A stretch of 64,000 nucleotides of DNA from Taiwanofungus camphoratus (Eukaryota > Basidiomycota > Agaricomycetes > Polyporales > Taiwanofungaceae). The notes beneath the pieces were generated by a model. That model was not told where the DNA came from and ran no database searches. It saw nothing but the letters and a program-made list of their open reading frames with translations. The DNA is taken from NCBI GenBank assembly GCA_003999685.1, contig CP021226.1, positions 2,108,001 to 2,172,000 of the forward strand. Reading direction: 5' to 3'. A program made the position numbers and the translations under genes. This document shows, piece after piece, positions 11,541-23,145 of this stretch; the first letter of the stretch is position 1; the number at the start of each line of letters is the position of its first letter.

Positions 11541-13819
11541 CTAGAAGTACTTGTCCCAGAATCCCTTCGACCCGTTCGTAGCCGCCGCATACCCTTCGAT
11601 GTCCAGCAGTTTCATCATGAGGTTGTAGATGTTCACGTTCTCAAAAGTGTCCATCACGTACGTGTCGTCCGATGTCGAATGCCAGCCCTTGTTCGGTCGG
11701 GACAGGAAGCGCGGGATGATCCGGGACTTGGATCGCATCTGCTCGATGGCCTTGACCACCGCCGAAAACGGTCCATGCGCGACGAACATGGCATGCATTG
11801 ATGGCTCGTCATTGTCATAGCCATGGTTCTATGTATCCAGTCAGTGTAATATCCCACTCACCAAGAACGGGAATAAGTACGTACACCCTTACTCATACCC
11901 GTCGCATTCTCGACCCTGTTCGTCAGCGCGTAACCCATCCTCGGTACTACGTAGATCGGTGCAATCCGGTAGTTCTGCGCGAAATGGTACCGCTGAGGCA
12001 TCGTTTCATGAGTGTAAACATCGAATCTGCCATCGCTAGCCTGGGCTGCGGCGTAAAGAACGTCGAAGTACTTCTGGGAGTTCGCCTCAGGCATAAAACG
12101 GAGACCCATCGACGGCCATCCTATTATATATACCATGATTCAGCCGTGTCAACGACAAACCATGGTGTAATCCCTGACCGTCTTCGTGCTCGATCATGGT
12201 GAAGCCATCACCCAGAATGTCGTCTATGTAAACAAGCTCAGGATGGCTGGTATCTGTCATCCCGTGGTCACTGACAAAGACCACATCGACTATGTCTGTC
12301 AAGTTGCGTGCTTCAATAGCAGCATGTAAATCCCTCGCGAACATGTCCACGTGGCCGAGAACTTTCTGTGTGGAGAAAACGCGGAAAGATCAGTTGACGA
12401 CGGGGGACAAGAAAGAAAAGCGCTCACGTTGACAAGGTCTGACGCAGGTCCTGCTAAATGTCCAGCTTGATCAAGAGAAGGCTCGTATGCTATGACCATA
12501 ATAAAATTGATATTGCTGTCCGAGGACGAGAAGTAATTGCGCACCCATAATCAGCTGAGGTCGCCGTTCTATAGGCATATCAATCCAGGTCATGATCTGG
12601 TCAAGCTTCTCCTTTAAGGGAACTCTGTCCTACAAGTTCGAGCGATTAGCTCACGAATGTCGAAGTAAGCGCACGGTAAACACACTTACCCTCCAGGGGA
12701 CAAAGTAAGTGGGTGACATCCCTGACATCGTCGTTGGTGGGCCTGGCCTGTTCAAAGTTGTAGGCATAAATAAGATCGGAACTAATACGGCTGACGTGAC
12801 GAATGAGGGCTAACGGACCACATCAGGTTTGCGGTGATAATTCCCGCACGTTGTGCCGTCTCCCACATCTGCATTTTGCAGGAAAACCAAGCATGGGCAA
12901 GTTTGTTTAGCATACAAATAAACAAAATGACTTGACGTACGGGCTCTCCTAGCCACCAAGACGAATTCCAAGCCGACTCAATACTATTGTAGTGAAACTC
13001 TAGTTCTGTGTGCGGGTCCCAGAAATTCTACAAGGGGTACAAAAGATATTAGCCTCTACAGTTGTGTGCAAAAGTGAAAGACGGACGTTTGCGACAATGC
13101 CATGCGACTCCGCATACAAGCCAGTCCTGAAAGCATGTCAGCAGGCCATAAGTTGCGTACATGAGCTCTTACATTAATGACCAGTGATTACTGAAAAAAC
13201 TCATGGATTAGAAGATAATTGTAAAAGAAAATCGAGTTGCTCACGGAAAAGTCAGCGTCTGCCAACGTATTAGATTCGTCAACTGCTGTAGCTCGCTAAA
13301 GGTTATAAACTCACAGGGAAAACAGGTTTCATAGATTTTGCACGTAGTCCTTTCTTACTGATCTCAAGAAGATGTGGTGTCAAGCCGCGGTCAAGGTAAT
13401 CTGCCCTGGTGTTACATGATCAGCATTGCAGGGGGTAACATGTAGGCACAGAGCGTCTACCGTAGCCCGTCAATCGAAACGATAAGCGCAGTCTTCTTAA
13501 AGTCGTGGGTGCCATTACTACGAACTCGCTCACGATCAAAGTCGGGCTTCGGTCGCGGGCGCGGGCCAAGGATATTCACAAGCGGTGTGCCAAACACAGC
13601 TCCGAGAATAACTACGAGAAGAGCGACAGCGAGCACAGTCGAAGTCCTCCGTGACCACCCCCGCCGAGGTGACTTTAACGTATCGTCCGCGTCAAATCTC
13701 TTCGTGCCATTAGATAGGAGACCTCTTCGTTCTTCGTCAGAGCTCGTACCAAGCTCCTCTTGTTGCATAGAACGCCGTGGAGAAGTAGCAATGGAATCGC
13801 GAGTAGACTGGTCCGTCAT
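11541..13819 (-). CDS. Membrane nucleotide pyrophosphatase/phosphodiesterase (alkaline phosphatase superfamily)
   Basis: Minus-strand gene with roughly ten or more exons; ATG at 13819, stop at 11541-11543. The N-terminus is a basic Ser-rich cytosolic tail followed by one membrane anchor (VLAVALLVVILGAVFG, about residues 60-77), a type II layout. Family motifs follow in order: ALIVSIDGLR (first metal Asp), PVFPTLTFPNHWSLMTGLY (nucleophile Thr in the TFPN loop), ESHGIVANN, AYEPSLDQAGH, VVFVSDHGMTD (metal Asp and His), and near the end MHAMFVAHGPFS and TFENVNIYNLM. These match ecto-nucleotide pyrophosphatase/phosphodiesterases of yeast (Npp1) and animals (ENPP), which hydrolyse extracellular nucleotide phosphodiesters. 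The TFPNHW loop is split over tiny exons at 13245-13258 and 13173-13190. The gene is convergent with the SYLF gene. Confidence 0.88.
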
Positions 13820-15281
13820 GATAGATTGATGACAGGTCTCACTGGGTCCGCAAAGAAATGCGTCAAGTCCAAGAACAAGTGGCAAAGTGACTATGCTACC
13901 ATGGTCCTAATGGCTCTTCCGGCGTACAACCTCGAATGCAGCAACTTATAGCTTGGACAGGTTGCTTACAGAAGGTGCTTAGTCATCAAGATAACTCAGC
14001 TTTTGCTTTTTCAACTTATTTAGTCCTTATTTCATCAAAACGTTTCAGCTCCCATTTTCGGTGGTTTGTTTGGTAGTCGTCTGGCTGTCTGATGTGTCTG
14101 AACACGTTCTACCAGCGAAATCGCGCAGTAGACTCATACACATCCTGTACTTTTTGCTTACTCTTATGTATGCACAATTTGAGGTTTAATTTCATATGTT
14201 TCAATGGATTTCCTGGAAGTGTGCTGGTTAGAATTTCCAGACAATGACCATCATGAGGTCCACTTCTGGACTAGATGCTTTTCAGGGAAGTCAGATGGTT
14301 TCAGACCGACGTGTGACATTTTACTGATGCACACCGTATCAATTGTTATGAAGTATAACTTTTCACTACTTGCTGGGTCCCATGTGCGTACCTCCGTTGG
14401 CTCATGTTACATTCGTTCGTTTGTACATTGTGCACGGGTGGTGCTCAGACATCGCCCATGATGCACTCCCCTTCCACTATTTGTATCAAACTGAGCATCT
14501 GCCAGAAATATCACCTTAGAGCCAGTGAGATGTTCCAGTGGTTGATCGCACGCGTTCATCAAAGAAACCGACAATCGGAAATGTGTACTTCTCGTCACAT
14601 TTCGCGTCTGTCTCGTAAATATCCTTGAAGTATCAGTTTCGGAACAGTTCCTAGTGCTCTTAAGACCTAATGGATACTTACGCGCAACATAAGGGATTTA
14701 TAGGTGTAATGTGTGGTCAAAATTGTCGATCTAATGGAAACGTAAGACATCATTCTTTGCGTCCCGTCACTCATAAGATGATTGTATTGAGGAAAATGCT
14801 TACTATCAAAGAAGTCACAGCTGCTTGTACTACTGCCCTCGGCGCATCAGATATTGATGAAAACGGGGGCTTGCTAGGACTTTTGCCTGGGACGATTGCT
14901 CTACAATATTTAGAACCCGGTTGCTGTCAACAACTTATGTTATTTCATGAGAATACAAACAACTCTGGCAACCGAAGATACGATGTTGTCGAGCTCGAAA
15001 TAGAAAACATCGATACGAATGCTGATGCAAGCGATCCAACCCTTCTCAAGAGACAATTCACCTGACCGTAGCGCAATCCGGTCAATAATCAGCTATCCTG
15101 TTATATATGTGCGTTGGACTGAAGCTTCGCGACAGCATGTTGTACATGAGTTCTTATTGTAGTTCCCCGGCCTGCAAGTATAATTGATACACAGCAATAC
15201 ACAACAGCAGTTTAATCGCATCGAGCATCAGTAGAATCAACATGGCATATGAACCAAATGCCTCACACCTCGCGTTCCTCA
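13820..15281. other. Intergenic between the phosphodiesterase and CDC37
   Basis: Promoter side of the phosphodiesterase and 3' side of CDC37. The longest frame, 14670-15065 (+, 131 codons), has a balanced composition and an Asn/Asp-rich C-terminal part (NTNNSGNRRYDVVELEIENI), but no family I recognise and no clear splice partners. It could be a small lineage-specific gene or chance. Nothing else was seen. Confidence 0.35.
13946..13951 (-). promoter_or_regulatory. Possible TATA box of the phosphodiesterase gene
   Basis: TATAAG on the minus strand lies about 130 bases before the start codon at 13819. Position and sequence suit a fungal TATA element; support is from sequence only. Confidence 0.3.
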
Positions 15282-16992
15282 TTACTCACCCTGTTCTTCA
15301 ACATCATCGTCGTCGTTGCCATCGTCATCCTGCGCTTCTCCCGATGTCTGGTCCCTGATGCCACCTTCCGAGAAGCTCAAGATCCCTGCGACATCCAACA
15401 ACTTCACGACCTCCTCCGCCTCCTCTACACGCATATTACCGAGCACTCGGTTCACCTGATCCAGACTCTGAGACTTAAGAGCCTCTTGCATAGGCTGACT
15501 GAAGCCTTGGAAGACGTCAAATCGCATCTGCAGCGCCCTGCGCACGTCCTCCATGTTGACGTCCTCGAACCCGGGCCCTTCCAACTGGATGTTTTCGGGT
15601 GGAGGTCCATCAGGGACATTGAATGTGATAGACTGGTTGGGATTCTCAGGTACGAGTTGGATCTGCTCGGTGCCAGCTGCCGTTGCCGCCTCCTCGGCCT
15701 TAGATATACGCACACGCTCAACGAGATGTGCATACGTCTCCGCCACATCTTTCTCGAATACCGATGTTGCACGCAGGTCCCCTGAAACCATTCTGATGAA
15801 ATATGATTTCAGTAATGAGACAGAAGAAGTACGATAATTGACGCACTTTCGGAAGAAGACACGGACGCCGTCACCCCCGAGCTTGTCACAGTATTGCAGT
15901 AGCAAGCTCTGATGTACACATTGTTGCGCATGACGACTTTGCCCGTTGCTCTGCGCCTTGAACGCTGCGACGAGTAAAGCATCTGAGGCTCCTGGAACAA
16001 TGACATCTCGATGCATCTTGATAAACTCCCAAGACTCCTCGTAGCCACGAAGAGGGAGGCGAGAGAACTCTTCGAGAGTAGATGTCAGTTCTGGCAGCTC
16101 GTCATCGTCGTCTGCAGAAGTAGCTGATGTTGATGATCCCTGGGCGAATGTAGTTTCAGCGGCCGCTACACCCTTAGGGTTGAGTACTTCAAAATCAGTG
16201 GTTGTCGCTGTCGTCTTAGGCGGTTCCGTCTTCGCGCCTTTGATGGGTGGCGGCGCAGGCTTTGGCGGTACATACTAGATAATAGAGGTTAGCATAATGT
16301 CAGAACAGTGTCATAATTAGAGCCACACACCCACTCACATGCGAGTCGAAGCCATCACGTATATCTTCACTCGTGATCCTCTTCTTTGCCTCCTCCTCTA
16401 GCTCCGCCAGTTCTTTTTTGAGCTCGCCCTGGTGATCGCCCATCTGTAGCACATGCTTCTTGAGGCCCTTGACGAGCGCCTCTTGTAGCCGCGGGTCGTC
16501 CTTTTCACAGCCTTCCTTTTTCGCCTCTTCCCACACGGTAAGCATAAGGGCTAGTAGCATCTCATCGTACGTTTTCTGTTGTGGCGCGTTCGTAGGCGGA
16601 GCCTCGGGTGACGGGTTTGTTTTGAAGCGCTCGACCAGCGATGAGAAATGGGCAGGACCTTGCTTCTCGACCTCATCTGTAATAGCTCGAAGACGAGGAG
16701 CAAGGACATCATTGCAGGCGATGTCAGCGTTGAGTTGGGCTATGCGCTGCTTGCGCATCTCTCGCTTTTCGTGGATGTCGCGTTGTTTCCATCTATTGCG
16801 TTCCCAATGAGCTGAGCTTACACCGCAAGCGGTGACATGACGCACCGTACCAAAGACTTATGGTCTACATTAGGGTGCCCCTCGATGTCAGAATCGTCAG
16901 AAATCTGCTCTGGCGTTGAGCGTTGATCGAGTCTGAAACTTTGAAAGCAATGATCACCTCAAGCGCATTCCACTTTGAATAGTTGAGAGGCA
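15282..16992 (-). CDS. CDC37: Hsp90 co-chaperone Cdc37
   Basis: The ATG at 16992 gives MPLNYSKWNALE, then after an intron ISDDSDIEGHPNVDHKSLVR and WKQRDIHEKREMR, the signature N-terminus of Cdc37. The Ser in SDDSDIE corresponds to the conserved casein-kinase-2 site needed for kinase-client binding. A coiled coil follows, then the acidic/Lys helical region with MLLALMLTVWEEAKKEG, then the Hsp90-binding middle domain (LRGYEESWEFIKMHRDVIV and HAQQCVHQSLLLQYCDKLGG), and a C-terminal domain ending EDDVEEQGE-like acidic text with TAA at 15282-15284. The protein delivers kinases to Hsp90 in the cytosol. At least four introns separate the segments; length is about 480-500 residues, as in other fungi. 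Confidence 0.95.
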
Positions 16993-17877
16993 TCGTAATG
17001 ATAAAGGAGCAGTAACAAGATTGCGTCTGGGTATTGGATTATGGCGGTGTTTTGAAGGCGATCCGAAGATTCTGGAATCGATTTGAATCAAAGCGAGCCG
17101 AACCGCCGGTCCGTTTGGTTTTCGTTCTCGTCCTGTGTCCCTCTGGTGTCGAGGCGAACCAAGGCCGAATCTCTTTCTCCACTACTCTTTGCCCCAAGGC
17201 TTAGAATCTCGCATACCCCCCCGGATCCCAAACACGCTCATCCTGATAATTGTCATGCCCCCGCCCAATAGAGATCCATCATCCAGAGCTGATTGGGGCA
17301 ACCGAATCGATCCGCGGACTAAATCTTGAGTGTATCTTGGTCATGGGTGGCAAGAATTGGAATCAATCTTGCGGGTAAGTTTCCTGTGATCAGTTATAGA
17401 AAGATGCACTTCTAAGCACTCGTTGGATATTATGTTGTTGTACAATGGAGACAAATGATGCTCCAAAAGAAACTGAGGTCGTCGGCGAATTTGCCCGCTA
17501 CTTATCTCACAACCGGTTATTTGACGATTTTGATCGTAACAGCTTGCCATAATAGGAAAGCTCTTAGGCACCGGTGTGATCCGTTAGTTTCGACCTCCAG
17601 GCACATGTTTTGCAGTAACATCCCGACTTTCAGCAGCTATAGCTACCGACGGATACCACGGTGATATGTTGCTGTTTCCTCCCAACCATCACTTTCTCCT
17701 GCGACCCTGCGGCAGGTCTCCTCTAACTTCGCAGTTCAGGACGGGGAGTGACATTCTGTGACTCTGCACAGATCGCGATCGTGTCACGGGGAGACTTAGT
17801 GCAATTGTCGTGTTAGCTCGAATCTCACTTGACATCCTTCATCACACTTGTTACGTTCTAAAGATTATCGGTGAGCG
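16993..17877. other. Divergent intergenic region, CDC37 and methyltransferase promoters
   Basis: About 0.9 kb between two divergently transcribed genes. No reading frame of interest. It should contain both promoters, but I see no clear TATA box. Confidence 0.4.
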
Positions 17878-17940
17878 ATGCGATTCTCCATATCAACCGT
17901 TGCTCACTTCCTCTTCTTTCCCGTAAACAGCCATCCATAG
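17878..17940 (+). promoter_or_regulatory. Possible upstream open reading frame of the methyltransferase gene
   Basis: An ATG at 17878 opens a 20-codon frame ending TAG at 17938-17940, five bases before the ATG at 17946 chosen for the main protein. If the transcript begins upstream, ribosomes would meet this frame first, which would lower initiation at the main start. It is irrelevant if transcription starts after 17878. Confidence 0.3.
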
Positions 17941-17945
17941 CTCTC

Positions 17946-20900
17946 ATGTTGGCCCCGTATCCGTACGCAACGCGGTACCGTTCGAATTCGTCACCCCCTC
18001 CTCGCCCATCCCGTTCGCGGCCACCAATCTCTCCAGAACCCACTTCCCTGAACCCTTCTACTCCCCGAATACGCCCTTTACCGACAACTATAGCCCCCTC
18101 GAAAACTGGTGATCATGACCCTCGCTCTTCCGCCGCTCCGGCGCATTTGGACAAACACAAAAGTTCCCGCTTGAAACGTACATCGAGCGCAAAAGGCCGC
18201 CCCAGAGAGCAAGGATACCCCTCTCATGGCAACGGCCCTAATGCGCCCGCTGGTGCTTCTCGAAGACTTCCACGTGCCAAGTTGACTGCGCGCCCTTCTA
18301 CATCATCTGGAGTGCCCGAGTCAAGGCTGACTCGTATGGCTTCACCACCGTCGAGTTCCTCAGGGAATCGGAGTTCCATGTCTTCCGGGGATCCGGCGGA
18401 CTGGTTGTCTCCTTTAACTGTATGTATACCCCAATACCGATTCTACGTGTTTGCTAATATTGCTTTGTGTCCTCATCACCTGTATTTGTGATTATGAGTA
18501 GCATAGTTTGGATTTGGGAGTCCAACGGAGAAAGAGCCGGAGTAGCAAAGGCGGATCTTCGCAAACAGATAACGAGAGCAAGAAGAACAACGTACAGTTC
18601 TCGACAGTCGATCGAACCATCCTCGAGGAGTTAAGGAGGAAAATTCAAGCACGGGAGTCTCAATTCATTGTACGAAACGGGAAGAAGTATCATGCTTTTC
18701 CAGTAAAGGAGGTACCCTATCCGAGGAGTTACGAGAAACGAGTTGTGGACCTGTGAGTCCAACACGGCAGCAATATGCGGCAGACTGCCGTACTGACTCA
18801 AAACAGTGATGTGTGGTGCACAATGTGGTCGCAGCAATTTATTGGAAGCATATCCTGGTACTTGTCAGACAGTCCCCCCACGAGAGTGTGCGTCTATTTA
18901 CTGTCCCAGATCAGTAGTATACGGAGGGCCTGATGTCTTCATGTTTGGACAGACTCGATATAGGGTGTGGTGTGTAGTCCTTTCTTTGTCTACAATGCTG
19001 TGCATTTCATATTCGTCTAGGTGTGGGAACGTGGATACTAGAAGCAGCAAGAATGTGGAAGGTATTACAAGGGATTATCCGAGGCTGTTCATGCTCTCAT
19101 GTTTATCTTGCCATTCATAATAGCATGCCCATTTTATTGGTTTGTCAAATTGTCCTCCCCATGAAGGTCTGTGCGTGACAGATATTCATCCCCTCCAGGA
19201 TTAGATGTTGTACCTCTCCATCCAGACCTTCAACAGGTGGGATCATTTGATTTAGCCTCACGTATCACTTGGGTACAGGCCAATTGGTGAGTTGATTTAC
19301 TCCGTAAATTGTCTGCGTTCGAGTTGAGAGCTCGTTCCAATTCCTATTAGCTTGGAAGGATTACCTTTTCCAAACGAGGAATTTGATTTTGTGTCAGTAA
19401 TCGCGCGTTCAACATTCTGCTTGCCAACATTTAACGTTCTCTGTTTTTGCAGCAACATCGGACGGATAGCGCGCGGTGTGCCTGAAGATAAGGTAAGAGC
19501 AATCCAAAATTTTGCGATTAGATCTGACGATTATCGGCTTAAATTCACAGTGGGATCCATTATTCGAGGTAATGTAAGCTTCAATCTCCTGCAACCAATA
19601 AAGCCAATAATTTGAGCCAGGAGATTACTCGGGTTTTGAAACCCGGAGGCACTTTCCAGGTATGCTGCTTCCATGCTAATAGTCATGCGATCTCATATTC
19701 ACTATCCGCAGCTGAGTGACGAAGATCTATATTTTCCTGGAATTTTGCGCAAGTCCTCGTCTCCCACCCGTTCTTCTCGCCAGTCAGATTCTACTTCTAC
19801 CTCGGGAGGCTCGCGGGCATCGGCCTCTTCTTCACCGTCGCAATTATTGGATCAAGCATATAGAGTTCCGCTTTCTAGCAGTCCTAATATTTCTGCTGAG
19901 GGCTTCCCTTGGGGCCATACTCCGCCCGCTAAGAGTCAGGACTCTTTGTTTCGTACTAGCTCTACGCCCCCGGTCAACCCTCACGACCATTCCCTCCTAG
20001 AAGCCATCTACAACGAGATGCATGCGTACAGGTTCATCAACCTCGAGCCTCTTTCTCTACTTAGTAACTTAATACCTCTCTATTTCACAAGTGGGTGCAT
20101 CTATTCAAAAGGTCGGGCTGAGCACTATGACTTATGGATTCAACTCAACAGGTGTACGCAGTCATCCTCCTTTAATTATCATGTTTCCGCCGCCACCACA
20201 TATACCTGTCACGGATCATACAGTGAAGGAAAGCCAAGACAGCAGCGCCGAACTATTCTCCATTGACCGCCGACAGCTCAACACCGCTCATTCCGAGCTT
20301 CGTCCAAAACAAACACGTCCGTGTGGCTCTGCAGACTCAGAGCCTAATCCTCACCGTCTGTCAAAATGGGTGCAGCTCCCGCAGCTAGTCCAAAATACTG
20401 AGGAGTATGTTCAAGTCGACACCACGCGTTTTAGCGCATTGTCTCCTTCACCTCGCTCTTTCTCCATGTCGCAGTCCCGCAGTGAAAAGACGAGTGCGCA
20501 GGCGGCGTCGCGTAGGTCCACTCCTGGCTTGGCAAGTACTTCGTCAAATACTCTTCCTCCATGGAAAGATTTAGGGCTTAACCGCCTCCCCGTCGACGGT
20601 GTCAAGTTCGACCTCAGATCACTGAACTTGCACCTGTCCCTGCGAGTCCAAGAGGTGCTCGCTTGCGCAGAGGCTATGTGGGACTTTGTGATCGATTACC
20701 AAAGCAGCCACTTAAAGGAGATGCCCAAGCCTTCGCCCGATTTTGTGGGAGCGCGACAGTCTCGATCGAATTCTGCCGCTGTATCGCCCAAGATCCCGCG
20801 GTTTAGATCAGACTTTATCCATACTTCCCTCCTGGAGATGACCCGGAGCGACTTTGACGACCTTCTCACGCGATTCGAGTTGTAAGTGTCCTGCCCTTTG

Positions 20901-21393
20901 TCGATGTTAGCCTTCTTCCAGGGAACAATTGGGGAATTTCTCTGTGTTTTCCGTGCTAGCTCAGAAGTTCCAAATTTCTGATATTATTTCCGATAGAGAC
21001 ATGCAAGATTGTATGGGCTTTGCTACCGTTGTAGAAACTCGGTTGGGTTGGGGTCCTGTTGCGCCGTCTCGAACTCAACAGCGTAAAGACTTCGACGCGA
21101 TGTGTGTGGCGTGGGCACAGTACCAGGACGAGCTGCGCTCCGCTCACGAGCCAGACGCTCCTGAATCTCCTGCGGCCGCATCACTCGTGCCGAGGTCTAC
21201 CGCGAGAAATACAGGCGACGGCGACGAAACGGTCCGGCCGCGCAAGGTCAGCGATCTTCTGAAGGAAAATTTGTCGAGAAGCCAGCTTTCGCAAGACGAC
21301 GACGGGCCGCCTCCCCTGCGCCGGGTCAACCCGACACCTCCCTCTCAGCGCCTCAGCCGGACAGTGCGTGTGTGGGCAGCGCTGAAGGCCTGA
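17946..21393 (+). CDS. Large SAM-dependent methyltransferase-like protein
   Basis: Multi-exon gene. The long N-terminal part is Ser/Pro/Arg-rich and low in structure. A conserved block follows (VDRTILEELRRKIQARESQ, then GKKYHAFPVKEVPYPRSYE). Next is a class I methyltransferase core: motif I LDIGCGVGTWILEAARMWK, then HFIGLDVVPLHPDLQQVG, VQANWLEGLPFPNEEFDFV and VLKPGG. These cover the SAM-binding Gly loop, the acidic residue after strand 2 and the post-motif region. A Ser-rich linker and a conserved helical C-terminal block follow (VDGVKFDLRSLNLHLSLRV, VQEVLACAEAMWDFV and TVVETRLGWGPV), ending TGA at 21391-21393. Splice choices such as C-G|GTGTGT...TAG|GT keep motif I in frame. Substrate is unknown. 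The architecture, with a split disordered region and an extra C-terminal helical domain, resembles a conserved but uncharacterised agaricomycete protein group. Confidence 0.75.
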
Positions 21394-23120
21394 CCTGAAC
21401 GAACACGCGCTCGCTGATCCTGGCTTTCGGTCCCGAAGTCGAAATACGTGCGGGTCTCCGATGGGGGTCTGGCTGGTAGCGGCGAAGCCCCCTTATGCGC
21501 TAGACGGTGTCCGGGCCACTCCCGCCGGCCCCGCAGTTTGATCAGCGTCCGTAACCAGCGTGCGTCGTGGCTTTGCGTGGATCCAGGCTTTCCCTCCTTT
21601 AGTCGTGTGTGGCTTCCAAGCGGAGAAGGTCGGGGGGAGAACTATCACTCAGGGGGCGTGCCAACACAGAAGACGTCTCATCGATCCGTCCTAATTGGGC
21701 CCGAGGGAGAGAGAGGGAAGTCTAAATTCAGCTAGCTGTTACCGAATCGTATACCCAGTCGAAACCAACCCGTTTTGTGGGATCATCGTAGAAGCTACCC
21801 TCCAGACTGTATGTTACTTCTTTGATCACTCGCTTTTGATGCTGCGACCCGGATGCGGTTCGGGCGCAGACAGCGCCACCGGCACTTAAGCTTTCACCTT
21901 ATCAGATAACGTGGGCTAACTTTGCTTTTGAGTTCCGTGAGCGTCAACGATTTTTATTATCGCGGCAAAGAGCCCGATGGGGAAGGTGTGCAGGTTCACT
22001 CCCCCGTCCCTGCCGAGTGTTGAGCAGCGATGGTGTGCTTCAACACACGACTTGAGTGGACAGGCTGAGAGGCCCTTCGTCAGAGACCGTCCCCAGCATG
22101 TCTCGAGGCGGTTGTAGATATCGAACCACAGCTTCTGGCACTCGGGCGTCAGGGTGTCAATGCCTCCGAGAAGGGATCTGCCATTCCTGCCGATAGTCAC
22201 TCGTGCCAGCGAGTCCGAGGCTTTCATAGCCCCTCCAAGTATATCCTTGCGGCGCACAGCCTCCACGACACGGCGCGCTCGGCCGATATATGTCGCAGGG
22301 CGGATACCCACTGCAGACGTGGGCACCGCTTCCTTGACATAATCGCGCTGCCACCCTGCACGCCAAGGGGGACCACCCCCTCGGACGAGCTTGCCTGCCT
22401 GAGCAGAGTCCAGACAGTCCCACGTGAATACGAGAATACGAGTACCACGCCCCGTCCGAGGGCGCGGAGCCTTTCCCTGGGCGCCGCCCCCCCCCAGACT
22501 CTTCGTGTGACGTGCGGCACCCCGGTCTAAATATGGCGCACGGCCTGCCTTTCCGGGCCAGACTTGCCTTTTACGCCGTCGTCTTTGTACCGCGCGCGCC
22601 GCGGCGGCAGCGGCCCAGGCTGCCGCCGAGACGCCAGGACGAGCGTTGGGCTGGGCGGGTGTAATTCCACACCCGGGGCGGTTAGAGCGGGCCACGCTTT
22701 CTGTTCAAGGCGTGCCCTGGCCCTGGCCCTAGTGCCCCGCTGGTCGTGCGACGTCTGGACCGCGTGTCCGCCCAGGACACCCGGCTCGCGCGGTCGTTCC
22801 GGCTCTGAACAGCGCAGCTAGCGGTGCGGACGGAGCCCGAGTTGGGTCGGCGGCCACGCCCGGACCCCACTGACGAGCCTGGAGCGTGCCCCGTCGCATC
22901 GTGGCCAGGGCACTTTTTGAATGGGAAGAGCCCGCGGCGACATTGCGCTGGATGTGATCCCGAGAGCGCATGCCCCGGTTATCAGACGCGCCAGCGGTCT
23001 ACCTCCGTGATCTAATCAAATACCGGTGCAGGAGACGGAGACAGACGGACAGACGGACGCCATTGCGTGTGCTTCCTGCCTGACAATGCGTGGAACGCGC
23101 ATTCGGATGCAGAGCAGGCC

Positions 23121-23145
23121 TGGCATGGCATGGCATGGCATGGCA
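23121..23145. repeat. TGGCA pentanucleotide tandem repeat, five copies
   Basis: Five perfect consecutive TGGCA units inside the GC-rich island; the last unit runs on into CGCC. Confidence 0.9.

Noticed and set aside
21916-22695. 259-codon minus-strand frame
   Set aside because: The first two thirds are GC-island composition. The last third reads more like protein but matches no family I know, and no splice model improves it.
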